Counted from the first letter of the stretch, positions 24,848 through 34,306 are shown. The stretch is DNA of 64,000 bases from DATENM01 sp045807765 (GCA_045807765.1 JBJMGU010000152.1:10242-74241); one strand, 5' to 3'. Program-made: numbers and translations. The notes: a model not told the origin generated them from the sequence alone.

Positions 24848-25687
24848 TCACAAAAGCCGGGGATCGGTGAACAGCGCGGCGGCAGCGCGGTGGCCCATAT
24901 CAATCAGCGTTCGCACCTCTGCACGCCGGAAGAGCAGGGTGCCGCGCCCCAGCGTTTCAGGTTGCACCACGCGGATCAGCGTGTCGGGATGAGCGCGGCG
25001 CAACGCTTCGATCTTCGCAAGATTCGCCCGCCGCTGGCGCTCGCGGTTCGAGACGTCTACGGCGAGAACCTGTTGCGGGCGAAACGGCGCTGTGAATAGG
25101 TACTCAACCGGCAGCAGGTTGGTGACGCCGCCATCGATCAGCCGCATGTGCCGCCCGCTCATCAGGCAATCACGTGGTGGGTAGACATGCGGGATGGCGG
25201 CGGCGCCGCGTGTGGCGTCGGCCAGCGGGAAGCCCGATTGCAGGTTGTGAAAGAAGACTTCTTCGCGGGCAATCAAATCATAAGCAACCATGCCGATACG
25301 CTCGACGCCATGATAGAGCAGCTCACCCGAAGCGGCGCTCAAACGGTCGAGCGATTCGGGAATGACGCCGGCGCGGTGCAGGAACCGCCGGCGCATGAAG
25401 TCCGGCGCGCGCCGCAGCCACGCCCACGCCAGCAGGTGCCTCGATGTCAGGCTGGCGCCAAAACGTCTGAGCGCCGGCACGTCCATTCCGACTGCGGTAT
25501 AGAACGTGAGAATCAGCGCGCCGACGCTGGTGCCGACCATTTCGCTGATCTGAAAGCCACGCTCGGCGAGAACTTCCAGCACGCCGACGTGCGCCATGCC
25601 GCGTATGCCGCCAGCGCCGAGCGCCAGGCTGATGGGCTTGTGCGGGTCGAGCGGCGCAAGTGAACGCTCTGAATGAGAATTGCTCAC
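24848..25687 (-). CDS. Patatin-like phospholipase (RssA/NTE type)
   Basis: Protein of 279 aa with a GTG start at 25687 (no strong ribosome site is seen). It contains all landmarks of the patatin fold. The oxyanion-hole glycines are in LALGAGGIRG (21-30), the nucleophile S54 in VGTSVGA, and the catalytic D185 in RLIDGG. The Ser-Asp dyad hydrolyses acyl esters of phospholipids or related lipids. No signal peptide or membrane helix is present, so it is cytoplasmic or peripheral. It stands alone: the next genes on the same strand are about 200 bases downstream, and the upstream gene is divergent. Physiological substrate unknown; bacterial members act in lipid turnover or as effectors, and the lack of a secretion signal favours the former. 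Confidence 0.92.
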   Translation of the reverse strand: MSNSHSERSLAPLDPHKPISLALGAGGIRGMAHVGVLEVLAERGFQISEMVGTSVGALILTFYTAVGMDVPALRRFGASLTSRHLLAWAWLRRAPDFMRRRFLHRAGVIPESLDRLSAASGELLYHGVERIGMVAYDLIAREEVFFHNLQSGFPLADATRGAAAIPHVYPPRDCLMSGRHMRLIDGGVTNLLPVEYLFTAPFRPQQVLAVDVSNRERQRRANLAKIEALRRAHPDTLIRVVQPETLGRGTLLFRRAEVRTLIDMGHRAAAALFTDPRLL

Positions 25688-25828
25688 AGGATGAATGACG
25701 ACACGGTCGAAACGCCCTTCGGTCTAATCACGGCTTTTGTCATCTTCGCTTGAAAGCGCCGCGGCGCGCAAGCCGGGCCACCTGCACCTCTGATGAGGCG
25801 CAGGAAAGTTTCTATAGAATTCGCAATG

Positions 25829-25847
25829 GGCGATTGTTACAATCGCC
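25829..25847. promoter_or_regulatory. 19-base palindrome upstream of the GT-C-like gene
   Basis: GGCGATTGTTACAATCGCC is a perfect nine-base inverted repeat around one T, lying 63 bases before the start codon at 25911. The dyad is of operator size. A TATAGA near 25813 could be a -10 box. It could equally be a short hairpin in the leader. Confidence 0.4.
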
Positions 25848-25910
25848 TTTGCCCCGCACCCCGCCCCGGATTTCCGGCTGCTGGTGTCAGCAGTCGCGAA
25901 GGAAGCCTTG

Positions 25911-28079
25911 ATGCAAGAGATTGCTCTACCGAGAGATGGCGCGCGCGCATGGCTCAGGCCGCGCTACTTCATTTTGTTGATGGCGCTGGCCGGCGGCGGC
26001 GCGTTGTTTTACGCGCATCTCCAGATTGCTCAGTGGGGCGAAGATTACAAAAGCGCCTGGATGGCGGTTGACCGCTTATTTGATTTGACCTTTGCGCTGG
26101 GCCTCATCGCCATCGCTTTCTGTGTCGGGCGGCGCTGCGCCAGGGGCCTGGGGTTGGCGTTCACCGGGTTGGCTGAAGAGCTGACGGTTTCAGTCATGTT
26201 GGGAGTTGGTCTGCTCGGCCTCGTGGTGCTTGGCCTGGGGCTCGGCGGGATGCTGGCCGCACTGCCGGTTAGCTTGGCCATCGCAGTCTTGATGTGTGTG
26301 TCGTGGCGCGAAGTCGCGACGCTCACCAACGTAATGAAAGCCGGCATTGCTGCCGTGATGGCGACGCGTATGCGGCTGGCGCTCACCATTCTCTTCTGCG
26401 CTTTCTTTGCCGTCTTGCTTTTGCGAGCGCTGACGCCGCCGCACGCCTATGACGAAGCGATCTATCACCTGCCGGCAACGAAATCTTTCATCGATCACGG
26501 GCGCGTCTATCCGCTCGTAGACAACGCCGCCGGCAATATGCCGTTCCTGATGCAGATGATCTACGCCATCGCCCTGATGGCCAGGAGCGATACGGCGGCG
26601 AAAGTTTTCAGCCTGCTCGTTGCGCTCATCTGCGCGCTGGCGCTTTATGCGTTCTGCGCGCGCTTCCTGTCGCGGCGCACAGGCGTTGTGGCGCTGTTCG
26701 CTTTCTTCGGCGCCGGCATGGTGATCGAAGTCTCGGTCACCTGCCGGGTTGATGTCGCGCTTGCCTGCATGCTGTTTATGGCCACCACCGCGCTGATGAT
26801 CAGCCTGGAGAGCGACGGGCGCGGCTGGCTTTATGCCTCGGCGCTGCTGGCCGGCTTTGCGCTCGGCGTCAAGCACACGGCTGCCGTGTGGGTGCTGCTG
26901 CTCGGCGTCATGTTTTTGCTCGAAAGCTTCCTGCGCAGGTCGGCTGCGCCGTTGACAATCATCAAGCGTGCCGCGCTCTATACAGCGATCACGCTGCTGG
27001 TCGCTTCGCCTTGGTTCATCAAGAACCAGTTATGGTTTCACAACCCCATCTATCCGTTTGCGACCGGCGAAGTCACCGAGCTGAGCGACGGCCACGCGCG
27101 TTACTTCACCGATGCGGACGAAGCTCGATTAGACGCTCACCTTGAGCAGGCGCGGCGGGCCTTGCCCGATCTCGTCAAAGAGCGCGAAGCCGAATTGGCA
27201 CAGGCAGTGGCCAATCGCCAGATTCAGCACCCGCCGCATTTCTGGGAATATTTCAGCGACCCCGATCTTTATAACGCGCCCGAAGGCTATCACGAGCCGA
27301 ACTATCTTTTTCTCTTCGCGCCGCTCGTGCTCTTCTTGCGCAAGTCGCGGCACGTGATCTGGCTCGTAGCGCTCAGCGTCGGTTTCTATGCACTGCTGAC
27401 GCAAGTGATCTGGCACAGCCGTTACCTGCTGCCAATGTACCCGGCATTAACCATCGCCACGGCTTACGTGCTGACCGAACTGACCGACTGGGCGGCGTTG
27501 AAGGCGCGGTCGCGCTGGGTAGCCATTGGCTCAAAGGCGCTCGCGGCCATTGCCTTGAGCGCGGCGCTTGCGCCGCTCGCCTTTACAAGCCTCACACAAT
27601 TCGGTGAGCTGCGCAGTGCGCAGTACCTGACCGGGCAGATGTCGCGGCGCAGCTTCATGTCATCAATGTTTTATTATCAGGCCATCAATTTCATCAACCG
27701 CACGCTACCGCGGGACGCGCGCGTGATGATGATCGGCGCGCAGATGTCTTACGGCTTGCAGCGCGACTATGTCGCAGACACCAGTCTCGACACCACAGGC
27801 TGGCAGCGTTTGTTGTTACACAACGATTCGATGGCCGAGGTCAGAGATGATCTCAAGCGGCAGGGGATTACGCACCTGCTGGTCGCTTATGGCATTTTTC
27901 CGTGGGGAGCGAAGCGCAGCGGCAGCGCCTCGCTGATGACTTCGAAGGTGCTGGAAAAGTCACGGCCCGATTACTATGTGCAGCTCAGAAACTGGGCGGC
28001 CTTAGACCTCTTCACCAGCCAGTACGTCGAGCCGCTCTATTCAGACCAGGCCAAGTACATCATTTATCGCTTGCGCTAA
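25911..28079 (+). CDS. Polytopic membrane glycosyltransferase of the GT-C (PMT/ArnT-like) type
   Basis: Protein of 722 aa. The ATG at 25911 has GAAGGAAG ahead. Hydrophobic helices alternate with short loops throughout the first 560 residues, at least ten in all. The first large periplasmic loop holds PPHAYDEAIYHLPATKSF, an acidic loop at the position of the catalytic Asp of GT-C enzymes. The C-terminal part (about 590-722) is a soluble domain (RDARVMMIGAQMSYGLQRDY). GT-C enzymes move sugars from lipid carriers to lipid A, proteins or glycans on the outer face of the inner membrane. Acceptor unknown. Transcribed alone, with a palindrome upstream, and converging on the acyl-CoA dehydrogenase gene 30 bases away. 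Confidence 0.8.
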   Translation: MQEIALPRDGARAWLRPRYFILLMALAGGGALFYAHLQIAQWGEDYKSAWMAVDRLFDLTFALGLIAIAFCVGRRCARGLGLAFTGLAEELTVSVMLGVGLLGLVVLGLGLGGMLAALPVSLAIAVLMCVSWREVATLTNVMKAGIAAVMATRMRLALTILFCAFFAVLLLRALTPPHAYDEAIYHLPATKSFIDHGRVYPLVDNAAGNMPFLMQMIYAIALMARSDTAAKVFSLLVALICALALYAFCARFLSRRTGVVALFAFFGAGMVIEVSVTCRVDVALACMLFMATTALMISLESDGRGWLYASALLAGFALGVKHTAAVWVLLLGVMFLLESFLRRSAAPLTIIKRAALYTAITLLVASPWFIKNQLWFHNPIYPFATGEVTELSDGHARYFTDADEARLDAHLEQARRALPDLVKEREAELAQAVANRQIQHPPHFWEYFSDPDLYNAPEGYHEPNYLFLFAPLVLFLRKSRHVIWLVALSVGFYALLTQVIWHSRYLLPMYPALTIATAYVLTELTDWAALKARSRWVAIGSKALAAIALSAALAPLAFTSLTQFGELRSAQYLTGQMSRRSFMSSMFYYQAINFINRTLPRDARVMMIGAQMSYGLQRDYVADTSLDTTGWQRLLLHNDSMAEVRDDLKRQGITHLLVAYGIFPWGAKRSGSASLMTSKVLEKSRPDYYVQLRNWAALDLFTSQYVEPLYSDQAKYIIYRLR

Positions 28080-28108
28080 TGGCCGGTGATGAATTCACGC
28101 CGCCGGCT

Positions 28109-29311
28109 TTAGCTGTATTTCTTCAGCTCAAGCTTGGCGATGGCTTCGCGGTGAACTTCATCGGGGCCGTCGGCCAGGCGCAGCGTGCGTGAATGCGCCC
28201 ATGCCTGCGCCAGAAAGAAGTCGTCGCTGACGCCGCCGCCGCCGTGCGCCTGGATGGCGCGGTCAAGCACGCGCAGCGTCATGTTCGGCGCGATTACCTT
28301 GATCATCGCAATCTCGGCGCGCGCCTCTTTGTTGCCGACCTTGTCCATCATATCAGCCGCTTTCAAGACGAGCAGCCGCGCTTGATCGATCTCCAGGCGC
28401 GATGCGGCGATGTCGGCTTTGATGGTGCCCTGCTCGGCCAACGCCTTGCCGAAGGCGACGCGCGCTTTGACGCGCCGGCACATCGCTTCAAGGGCGCGCT
28501 CGGCGACGCCGATCAAGCGCATGCAGTGATGAATGCGCCCAGGCCCCAGGCGACCCTGAGCGATCTCGAAGCCGCGCCCTTCGCCCAACAGCATGTTCAA
28601 TGCCGGCACGTGGACGTTTTCAAAGCTGACTTCGCCGTGGCCGTGCGGCGCGTCGTCATAGCCGAAGACCGGCAGCATCCTCAGAATACGCACGCCCGGC
28701 GCGTCCATCGGCACCAAAATCATGGACTGCTGTTTATGCTTGGGCGCTGACGGGTCGGTCTTGCCCATAAAGATACTGATGCGACAGCGCGGATCGCCGG
28801 CGCCTGAAGTCCACCACTTGCGCCCGTTGATGACATACTCGTCGCCGTCGCGCCGGATGCTCGCTTGAATGTTGGTGGCGTCGCTCGAAGCCACTTCCGG
28901 TTCGGTCATGGCAAAGCACGAACGAATCTCGCCCGCAAGCAACGGCTCCAGCCATTGCTTCTTCTGCTCCGCCGAGCCGTAGCGCGCCAGCACTTCCATA
29001 TTGCCGGTGTCGGGCGCCGAGCAGTTGAAGACTTCGGGCGCCATCACCGAGCGGCCCATGATCTCGCACAGCGGCGCGTATTCCAGATTCGTCAGCCCGG
29101 CGCCGTACTCACTTTCGGGCAGGAAGAGATTCCAGAGGTCGGCGGCGCGCGCCTTTTCCTTCAGCTCTTCGACAACGTTGGTCGGCTGCCAGCGGTCGCC
29201 CGTAGCGATCTCTTCGTGGAAGCGCTGCTCGTTCGGGTAGATGTATTCGTCCATGAACGCCAGCAGTCGTTTGCGCAATCCCTGCACCTTGTCGGAGTAA
29301 TCGAATTCCAT
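28109..29311 (-). CDS. Acyl-CoA dehydrogenase family protein
   Basis: Protein of 400 aa; AGGAGAAGCC ahead of the ATG. The three-part ACAD fold is visible: helical N-terminus, middle beta domain starting CFAMTEPEVASSDATNIQ (FAD/substrate loop, about 133-150) with KWWTSGAGDPRC, and a helical C-terminus. This last has RIHHCMRLIGVAERALEAMCRR and the family end motif IQAHGGGGVSDDFFLAQAWAH. The arrangement with CAMTEPEVASSD and RIHHCMR resembles the ACAD10/11-like branch, which acts on longer or branched substrates, rather than short-chain enzymes. The catalytic base cannot be fixed by eye. It is the last of a co-directional run after glgP (41-base gap), but no beta-oxidation partners are present. 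Confidence 0.92.
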   Translation of the reverse strand: MEFDYSDKVQGLRKRLLAFMDEYIYPNEQRFHEEIATGDRWQPTNVVEELKEKARAADLWNLFLPESEYGAGLTNLEYAPLCEIMGRSVMAPEVFNCSAPDTGNMEVLARYGSAEQKKQWLEPLLAGEIRSCFAMTEPEVASSDATNIQASIRRDGDEYVINGRKWWTSGAGDPRCRISIFMGKTDPSAPKHKQQSMILVPMDAPGVRILRMLPVFGYDDAPHGHGEVSFENVHVPALNMLLGEGRGFEIAQGRLGPGRIHHCMRLIGVAERALEAMCRRVKARVAFGKALAEQGTIKADIAASRLEIDQARLLVLKAADMMDKVGNKEARAEIAMIKVIAPNMTLRVLDRAIQAHGGGGVSDDFFLAQAWAHSRTLRLADGPDEVHREAIAKLELKKYS

Positions 29312-29352
29312 AGCAGGCTTCTCCTTTTTTTCGCCGCGTCGCCGCGCTTCGC

Positions 29353-31812
29353 TTACACGCTCTCGATGTTCCAGATGTCCTGGGCGTATTCCAGAATCGT
29401 CCGGTCGCTGGAGAATTTGCCGATGCGCGCGACGTTGATGATCGCTTTGCGCGCCCAGGCGTTGGGTTGCAGGAACTCGCGCGACACCAACTCCTGCGTT
29501 TCGATGTAAGAGGGCAGGTCGGCGAGGTGAAAGTATTCGTCCTGGCCGACCAGGCTGTCGAATATCCAGGTGAACAGTCCCGGCGCTTCCGGGCAGAAGA
29601 GATTCGATTGCAGCGCGTCGAGCACGCGGCGGATCGCCGGATTGGTCTCGTAATACTCGCGCGGGTTGTAGCTGCGCTGTTCGCGCATCGCTTCGATCTC
29701 TTCGGCGCGCAACCCGAAGATGTAGATGTTCTCCGGGCCGACCTCTTCGCAGATTTCGATGTTGGCGCCATCGAAGGTGCCGACGGTCAGCGCGCCGTTC
29801 ATGGCGAATTTCATATTGCCGGTTCCCGACGCTTCTTTGCCGGCAGTCGAAATCTGCTCGCTTAAATCCGCCGCCGGGATGATGCGCTCGGCAAGCGACA
29901 CTTTGTAATCGGGAATGAAGACGACTTTCATCAGCTCGTTGACGCGGCGGTCGCCGTTAATCACCTGGCCGACGTTGTTGATGAGCTTGATGATCTGCTT
30001 GGCAGCCCAATAACCGGGCGCCGCTTTGCCGGCGAAAACGTAGGTGCGCGGCACTTCGGGCAGCTCGCCTTCATCGGTCGCCCGCACGTAATCGTGGATG
30101 ATGTGCAGCACGTTCAAGAGCTGGCGCTTGTATTCGTGCATGCGCTTGACCTGCACGTCGAACAAGGTCGCCGGGTCAACGTCTATCTCTGTGGCGTCGC
30201 GGATGACGCGCGCCAGCCGCTCTTTGTTGGCGCGCTTGATCTGACGGAACTCTTCCTGAAAACCGGCGTCATCGGCCCACGGCTCAAGGTTGTGCAAAGC
30301 GTCGAGGTCAGTGACCCAGGCGTCGCCGACGGTGCGGTTGATAAGCTCAGCGAGCCGCGGGTTGGCTTTCAACAACCAGCGGCGCTGCGTCACGCCGTTC
30401 GTCTTATTGTTGAACTTTTCGGGCCAGAGCTGATAGAAGTCCGGCACCAGTCGCGTCGTCACCAGATCGGAATGGAGCTTTGCCACGCCATTCACCGAGT
30501 GGCTGCCGATGATGGCCAGATGGCCCATGCGAACCTGCTTGCGCTCGCCCTCTTCGATGATCGACATGCGCCGCAGCCGCTCCCAATCTCCCGGCCACTT
30601 CTCAAGCAGCAGCGCCGAAAAGCGCTGGTCGATCTCAAAGATGATTTGCAGATGGCGCGGCAGCACACGCTCAAGCAACGTCGCCGGCCAGCGCTCTAAT
30701 GCTTCCGGCATCAGCGTGTGATTGGTAAAGCCGAGCGTTGCGGTCGTGATCTTCCAGGCGTCGTCCCACTCCAGGCGGTTTTCATCAATCAGCACGCGCA
30801 TCAGCTCGGCGACCGTCAGCGCCGGGTGGGTGTCGTTCATCTGAATGGCGACTTTCTGCGGGAACTCGTCAAAGGTCGTGTTGTTGCGCTGGTAGCGGCG
30901 CATGATGTCGCGCACGGCGCAGGCGACCAGGAAGTATTCCTGCAACAAGCGTAGCTCGCGCCCGGCTTCGATTGAATCTGACGGGTAGAGGACTTTCGAG
31001 ACGCGCTCGGCGGCGACGTTGGCCTCGACGGCCTTGATGTAATCGCCCTGATTGAAAATCTGCATGTCGAACTCTTCGTCGGAGACCGCCGAATAGAGCC
31101 GCAGGTAATTGATCGTGCGTCCGCCGTAGCCGACAATCGGCATGTCCGCCGGCACACCGATCATCACTTTCCAATCGGTCCACGCCGGATGATATTTGTC
31201 GTCCTGGTCATTGGGCACATGCTCGATGCGGCCATAGACAGGGATGACGCAGGCTTCGTCAGGTCGCTCGATCAGCCACGGGCTGCCGTGCGCCCGCCAG
31301 TGATCGGGCTTTTCTTTCTGGAAGCCGTTCTCGATCTCCTGTTTGAACAGGCCGTACTCGTAGTTGATTCCGTAGCCGAACCCCGGCATGCCGAGCGTCG
31401 CCAGCGAATCCAGAAAGCAGGCAGCTAGGCGGCCAAGACCGCCATTTCCTAAGGCTGCGTCGGGCTCGGTCTCGCGTACTTCTTCGAGGTCAACGCCGAG
31501 GTCGAGCAAGGCTTCGCGACAGACGTCGAGCAATCCCAGATTGAGCAGGTTGTTGCCGAGCGAGCGGCCCACCAGAAACTCCATCGACAGGTAATAGAGG
31601 CTCTTGGCGTCGGCCTGCTGGTAGCGCTCTTCGGTCTCCAATATGCCGTCGATCAAACAATCGCGCACGGCCATAGCGGTCGCCAGCAACACGTCGCGGC
31701 GCGTCAGATCGTTCCAGCGTTTGGCGAGCGTGTACTTGGCATGCAGGCGAATAGCTTCTTGAATGGTTTGGACGCCGCTCAACGTCGAGCGGTGCTCTTC
31801 AGAGGTCGTCAA
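29353..31812 (-). CDS. glgP: Glycogen/alpha-glucan phosphorylase
   Basis: Protein of 819 aa, the usual GlgP length. A TTG at 31812 with GGAGAC nine bases ahead gives MTTSEEHRSTL. Family markers include YYLSMEFLVGRSLGNNLLNL, GNGGLGRLAACFLDS, FPQKVAIQMNDTHPAL and the pyridoxal-phosphate site EASGTGNMKFAMNGALTVGT with K668. It cleaves alpha-1,4 glucan ends with phosphate to give glucose 1-phosphate, drawing on glycogen in the cytoplasm. The neighbours ppa and rfbB (121 bases upstream) are also sugar-phosphate linked: pyrophosphatase pulls nucleotide-sugar synthesis, and RfbB uses dTDP-glucose made from glucose 1-phosphate. No synthase or branching enzyme is in the window. Confidence 0.96.
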   Translation of the reverse strand: MTTSEEHRSTLSGVQTIQEAIRLHAKYTLAKRWNDLTRRDVLLATAMAVRDCLIDGILETEERYQQADAKSLYYLSMEFLVGRSLGNNLLNLGLLDVCREALLDLGVDLEEVRETEPDAALGNGGLGRLAACFLDSLATLGMPGFGYGINYEYGLFKQEIENGFQKEKPDHWRAHGSPWLIERPDEACVIPVYGRIEHVPNDQDDKYHPAWTDWKVMIGVPADMPIVGYGGRTINYLRLYSAVSDEEFDMQIFNQGDYIKAVEANVAAERVSKVLYPSDSIEAGRELRLLQEYFLVACAVRDIMRRYQRNNTTFDEFPQKVAIQMNDTHPALTVAELMRVLIDENRLEWDDAWKITTATLGFTNHTLMPEALERWPATLLERVLPRHLQIIFEIDQRFSALLLEKWPGDWERLRRMSIIEEGERKQVRMGHLAIIGSHSVNGVAKLHSDLVTTRLVPDFYQLWPEKFNNKTNGVTQRRWLLKANPRLAELINRTVGDAWVTDLDALHNLEPWADDAGFQEEFRQIKRANKERLARVIRDATEIDVDPATLFDVQVKRMHEYKRQLLNVLHIIHDYVRATDEGELPEVPRTYVFAGKAAPGYWAAKQIIKLINNVGQVINGDRRVNELMKVVFIPDYKVSLAERIIPAADLSEQISTAGKEASGTGNMKFAMNGALTVGTFDGANIEICEEVGPENIYIFGLRAEEIEAMREQRSYNPREYYETNPAIRRVLDALQSNLFCPEAPGLFTWIFDSLVGQDEYFHLADLPSYIETQELVSREFLQPNAWARKAIINVARIGKFSSDRTILEYAQDIWNIESV

Positions 31813-31933
31813 AGGCTTGTCTCCAGATAATGAATAAGGTTCTGGCTCGGGCTCTTAGCTAAGCCGTCAGTTTACTCCCTGAGGAATGAATGCGCTACCT
31901 GATGTGCGCCGACGCCGCCCGGCGCGAGACATC

Positions 31934-33019
31934 TTATTCGTTCACAGCGCCGAGGCGCTCGCGCCGATACTTGTCGGCCTGCACCTGCTCGCACCACTGG
32001 CGGTTTTCGATGTACCAGCGCACGGTGCGCGCGATACCGCCTTCGAAATCCATCGCCGCCTGCCAGCCCAGCTCGCGGCGAATCTTCGTCGCGTCAATCG
32101 CGTAGCGCCGGTCATGGCCGGGGCGGTCGGGGACGAACTGCTTCAGCTCGCTATAGCGCCGCTTGCCCTGTGCCACGAGCGCCGGGTTGTCTGCCGCCGG
32201 CAATAGTTCGTCGAGCGCCGCGCAGATCGCATCAACGACCTGCAAGTTGGTGCGCTCGCCGCCGCCGCCGATGTTGTATTTGTCGCCTGAGCGCCCGCGC
32301 CTGAGCGCCAACAGGATGCCGGCGCAGTGATCTTCGACATAGAGCCAGTCGCGGACGTTGCCGCCGTCACCGTAGATCGGCAGCGGCTTGCCTTCGATGG
32401 CGTTGAGCGTCACGAGCGGGATCAGCTTTTCGGGAAACTGGTATGGGCCATAGTTGTTCGAGCAGTTGGTGACGACCGCCGGCAATTGATAGGTCTCGTG
32501 ATAAGCGCGCACCAGATGATCTGCTGACGCCTTTGATGCCGCGTAAGGCGAGTTCGGCGCGTAAGGGGTCGTTTCTGAAAACAGCCCCGATGGCCCGAGC
32601 GTGCCGTAGACTTCGTCGGTCGAAACGTGCAAGAAGCGGAACGCCGCACGCTCAGTTTCAGTCAGCGTCGCAAAATAACGCCGCGCCGTTTCCAGCAGCA
32701 CGAAGGTGCCCCGGATGTTGGTTTCGATGAACGGGCTGGGATCGTCAATCGAGCGGTCAACATGCGATTCTGCCGCGAAATTTACCAGCGCTGTCGGTTG
32801 ATGTTCGCGAAAGAGCGCGGCCATCGCTTCCCGGTCGGCGATGTCTGCCTGGACAAAGACAAAGCGCGCGTCATCCATCAGGTCGGCAATCGTCACCAGA
32901 TTGCCCGCATAGGTGAGCTTGTCAACAACGACAACCCGCGCCGCGCTCTGCGCCAGCGCATAGCGGGCGAAGTTCGCGCCGATAAATCCGGCACCGCCCG
33001 TGACAATCATGGTTTCCAT
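31934..33019 (-). CDS. rfbB: dTDP-glucose 4,6-dehydratase
   Basis: Protein of 361 aa (usual about 350). The NAD Rossmann motif is MIVTGGAGFIGANF (4-17). The catalytic motifs are FLHVSTDEVYG (T134, D135, E136) and PYAASKASADH (Y159 and K163). NNYGPYQFPEKLIPL and GDGGNVRDWLYVEDHC are diagnostic of the dTDP-glucose branch. The enzyme converts dTDP-glucose to dTDP-4-keto-6-deoxyglucose, the second step to dTDP-rhamnose and other deoxysugars for envelope glycans. The partners rfbA, rfbC and rfbD are not adjacent. It follows ppa by 27 bases and precedes glgP. Confidence 0.95.
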   Translation of the reverse strand: METMIVTGGAGFIGANFARYALAQSAARVVVVDKLTYAGNLVTIADLMDDARFVFVQADIADREAMAALFREHQPTALVNFAAESHVDRSIDDPSPFIETNIRGTFVLLETARRYFATLTETERAAFRFLHVSTDEVYGTLGPSGLFSETTPYAPNSPYAASKASADHLVRAYHETYQLPAVVTNCSNNYGPYQFPEKLIPLVTLNAIEGKPLPIYGDGGNVRDWLYVEDHCAGILLALRRGRSGDKYNIGGGGERTNLQVVDAICAALDELLPAADNPALVAQGKRRYSELKQFVPDRPGHDRRYAIDATKIRRELGWQAAMDFEGGIARTVRWYIENRQWCEQVQADKYRRERLGAVNE

Positions 33020-33046
33020 TCGTTCGTTCTTCTCCAGTGGGGCGCT

Positions 33047-33730
33047 CTATCCGCGCAGCGCGGCGAGCAAGCGGCCTTCGATGTCGGGGAAGCGCCGCAG
33101 ATAATCTTCATGGCTGGCGCGGATAACCGCGAGCGCTTCTTCGCGCCCATAAATCTGAGTGATCTCGGTCTTGCTCTTGAGCGCGCCGGGGGCGTTCTTG
33201 TAGGTCAGAAAGTAATGCTGTAAGCGGTCAATGACAGCACGCGGACAATCTTTAATGTCCTGCCAGCCGCCGTAAGCGACATCATCTCTCATGATGGCGA
33301 TGATCTTGTCGTCGGCCTCGTCACCGTCAATCATGCTGAGCCCGCCGATGGGCACGGCGCGCAGCAGAATATCGCTGTGCGAGATGACCTTTTCAGTCAA
33401 CACACAGATGTCGAGCGGGTCACCATCGCCGACAATTCCCAGGCGGCCCGATCGTTTGCTGAAGAGATCAGCGACGCGCTCGCCGCAATAGGTCTGCGGC
33501 ACCAGCCCGTAAGGCGAAGGGCAGACGTTCGAGAAGCGCTGCGGGCGGTCAATCGTCAGGATGCCGGTCGCCTTGTGCATCTCGTATTTGACGGTATCGG
33601 TCGGGACGATCTCGATGTAGGCGGTGACGACTTCGGGCGCGTCACTGCCGATGGAGACGCCGTGCCAGGGGTGCGCTTTAAAGAGCAGCCCGAGCAGTTT
33701 GGTCAGCGCCTCGGTGTTCTCTTTGCTCAT
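33047..33730 (-). CDS. ppa: Family I inorganic pyrophosphatase
   Basis: Protein of 227 aa; ATG at 33730, with GAGG seven bases ahead (an adjacent GTG at 33733 is the alternative). The metal/pyrophosphate site is GDGDPLDICVL (101-111), with a second acidic cluster IDGDEADDKII (134-144) and YKMHK-like KYEMHKATGIL at 49-59. It hydrolyses PPi and so drives biosynthesis. Slightly longer than E. coli Ppa (about 175) because of an N-terminal helical extension, in the manner of the longer bacterial class. First of the ppa-rfbB-glgP-ACAD run. A strong hairpin precedes it, which probably ends the upstream SnoaL gene, so ppa likely has its own promoter. Confidence 0.93.
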   Translation of the reverse strand: MSKENTEALTKLLGLLFKAHPWHGVSIGSDAPEVVTAYIEIVPTDTVKYEMHKATGILTIDRPQRFSNVCPSPYGLVPQTYCGERVADLFSKRSGRLGIVGDGDPLDICVLTEKVISHSDILLRAVPIGGLSMIDGDEADDKIIAIMRDDVAYGGWQDIKDCPRAVIDRLQHYFLTYKNAPGALKSKTEITQIYGREEALAVIRASHEDYLRRFPDIEGRLLAALRG

Positions 33731-33801
33731 CACTTTACCTCAAGGTTTCATCCTATCCTGAGGCGCGCGGTTCTGCAAAGAATGATCGGGCGCAAACACG
33801 C

Positions 33802-33860
33802 GAACGCCGCAGAGGCGGCAGCACAGCATCTTTCTTTGTGCTGCCGCCTCTGCGGCGTTC
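33802..33860. terminator. 24-pair perfect hairpin between SnoaL and ppa genes
   Basis: Arms 33802-33825 and 33837-33860 are perfectly complementary over 24 bases with an 11-base loop, and weak pairing continues outward (AACAC/GTGTT). The arm is built on CGCCGCAGAGGCGGCAG. It lies 33 bases after the SnoaL stop codon on the minus strand. It may be a terminator, or a relative of the mirrored repeats described elsewhere. Confidence 0.7.
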
Positions 33861-33892
33861 CTGTGTTACATCAGTGGCGAGCCGGCTATGGC

Positions 33893-34306
33893 TTAGGCGC
33901 TCATCGCTTGCCGATAGGCATCAGCCGCCGCCGCCGTGTCGGTGTACTCGTGGAAATCGACGACCTTGCCGTCGCGAATCGTGAAGACGTGCGCCCAATC
34001 ACTGCCGTACTCTCGCCCGGTCGCTTTGACGCGCCAGCGGTACTGGCCTTGCACGACGACTTTGTCGTTCTGGGCGGTGAAGCTCTGCGGCGTGAACTCT
34101 AAAACGTCCTGAAGCTCGCCGAGGCTGGCAAAGAACTGGCCGACCTGTTCGTGGCCCTGGCGCTTGCCGGCAAACGGCACGTTGGCGATTTCAGGCAATT
34201 GCCACACGACATCGTCTGAAAGCAGGCCGAGCAGCGCCTTAATGTCGCCGCTCTGAAAGTTGGCATAGGCTTGCTGCGCAATACCGATATTCTCTTGTTC
34301 ACTCAT
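33893..34306 (-). CDS. SnoaL-like (NTF2-fold) protein
   Basis: Protein of 137 aa; AAAGGAAC ahead of the ATG. The length and pattern (FQSGDIKALLGLLSDDVVWQLP; FAGKRQGHEQVGQFFASLGELQ; ... VHEY near the end as DFHEYTDT) are typical of the small cone-shaped NTF2/SnoaL fold that binds small hydrophobic molecules or acts as a cyclase/isomerase. No catalytic residues can be assigned, and many such proteins have unknown roles. The previous gene on this strand is the SIS isomerase, 149 bases upstream. The following gene is ppa beyond a strong hairpin, so the protein is probably expressed on its own or with SIS. Confidence 0.85.
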   Translation of the reverse strand: MSEQENIGIAQQAYANFQSGDIKALLGLLSDDVVWQLPEIANVPFAGKRQGHEQVGQFFASLGELQDVLEFTPQSFTAQNDKVVVQGQYRWRVKATGREYGSDWAHVFTIRDGKVVDFHEYTDTAAAADAYRQAMSA

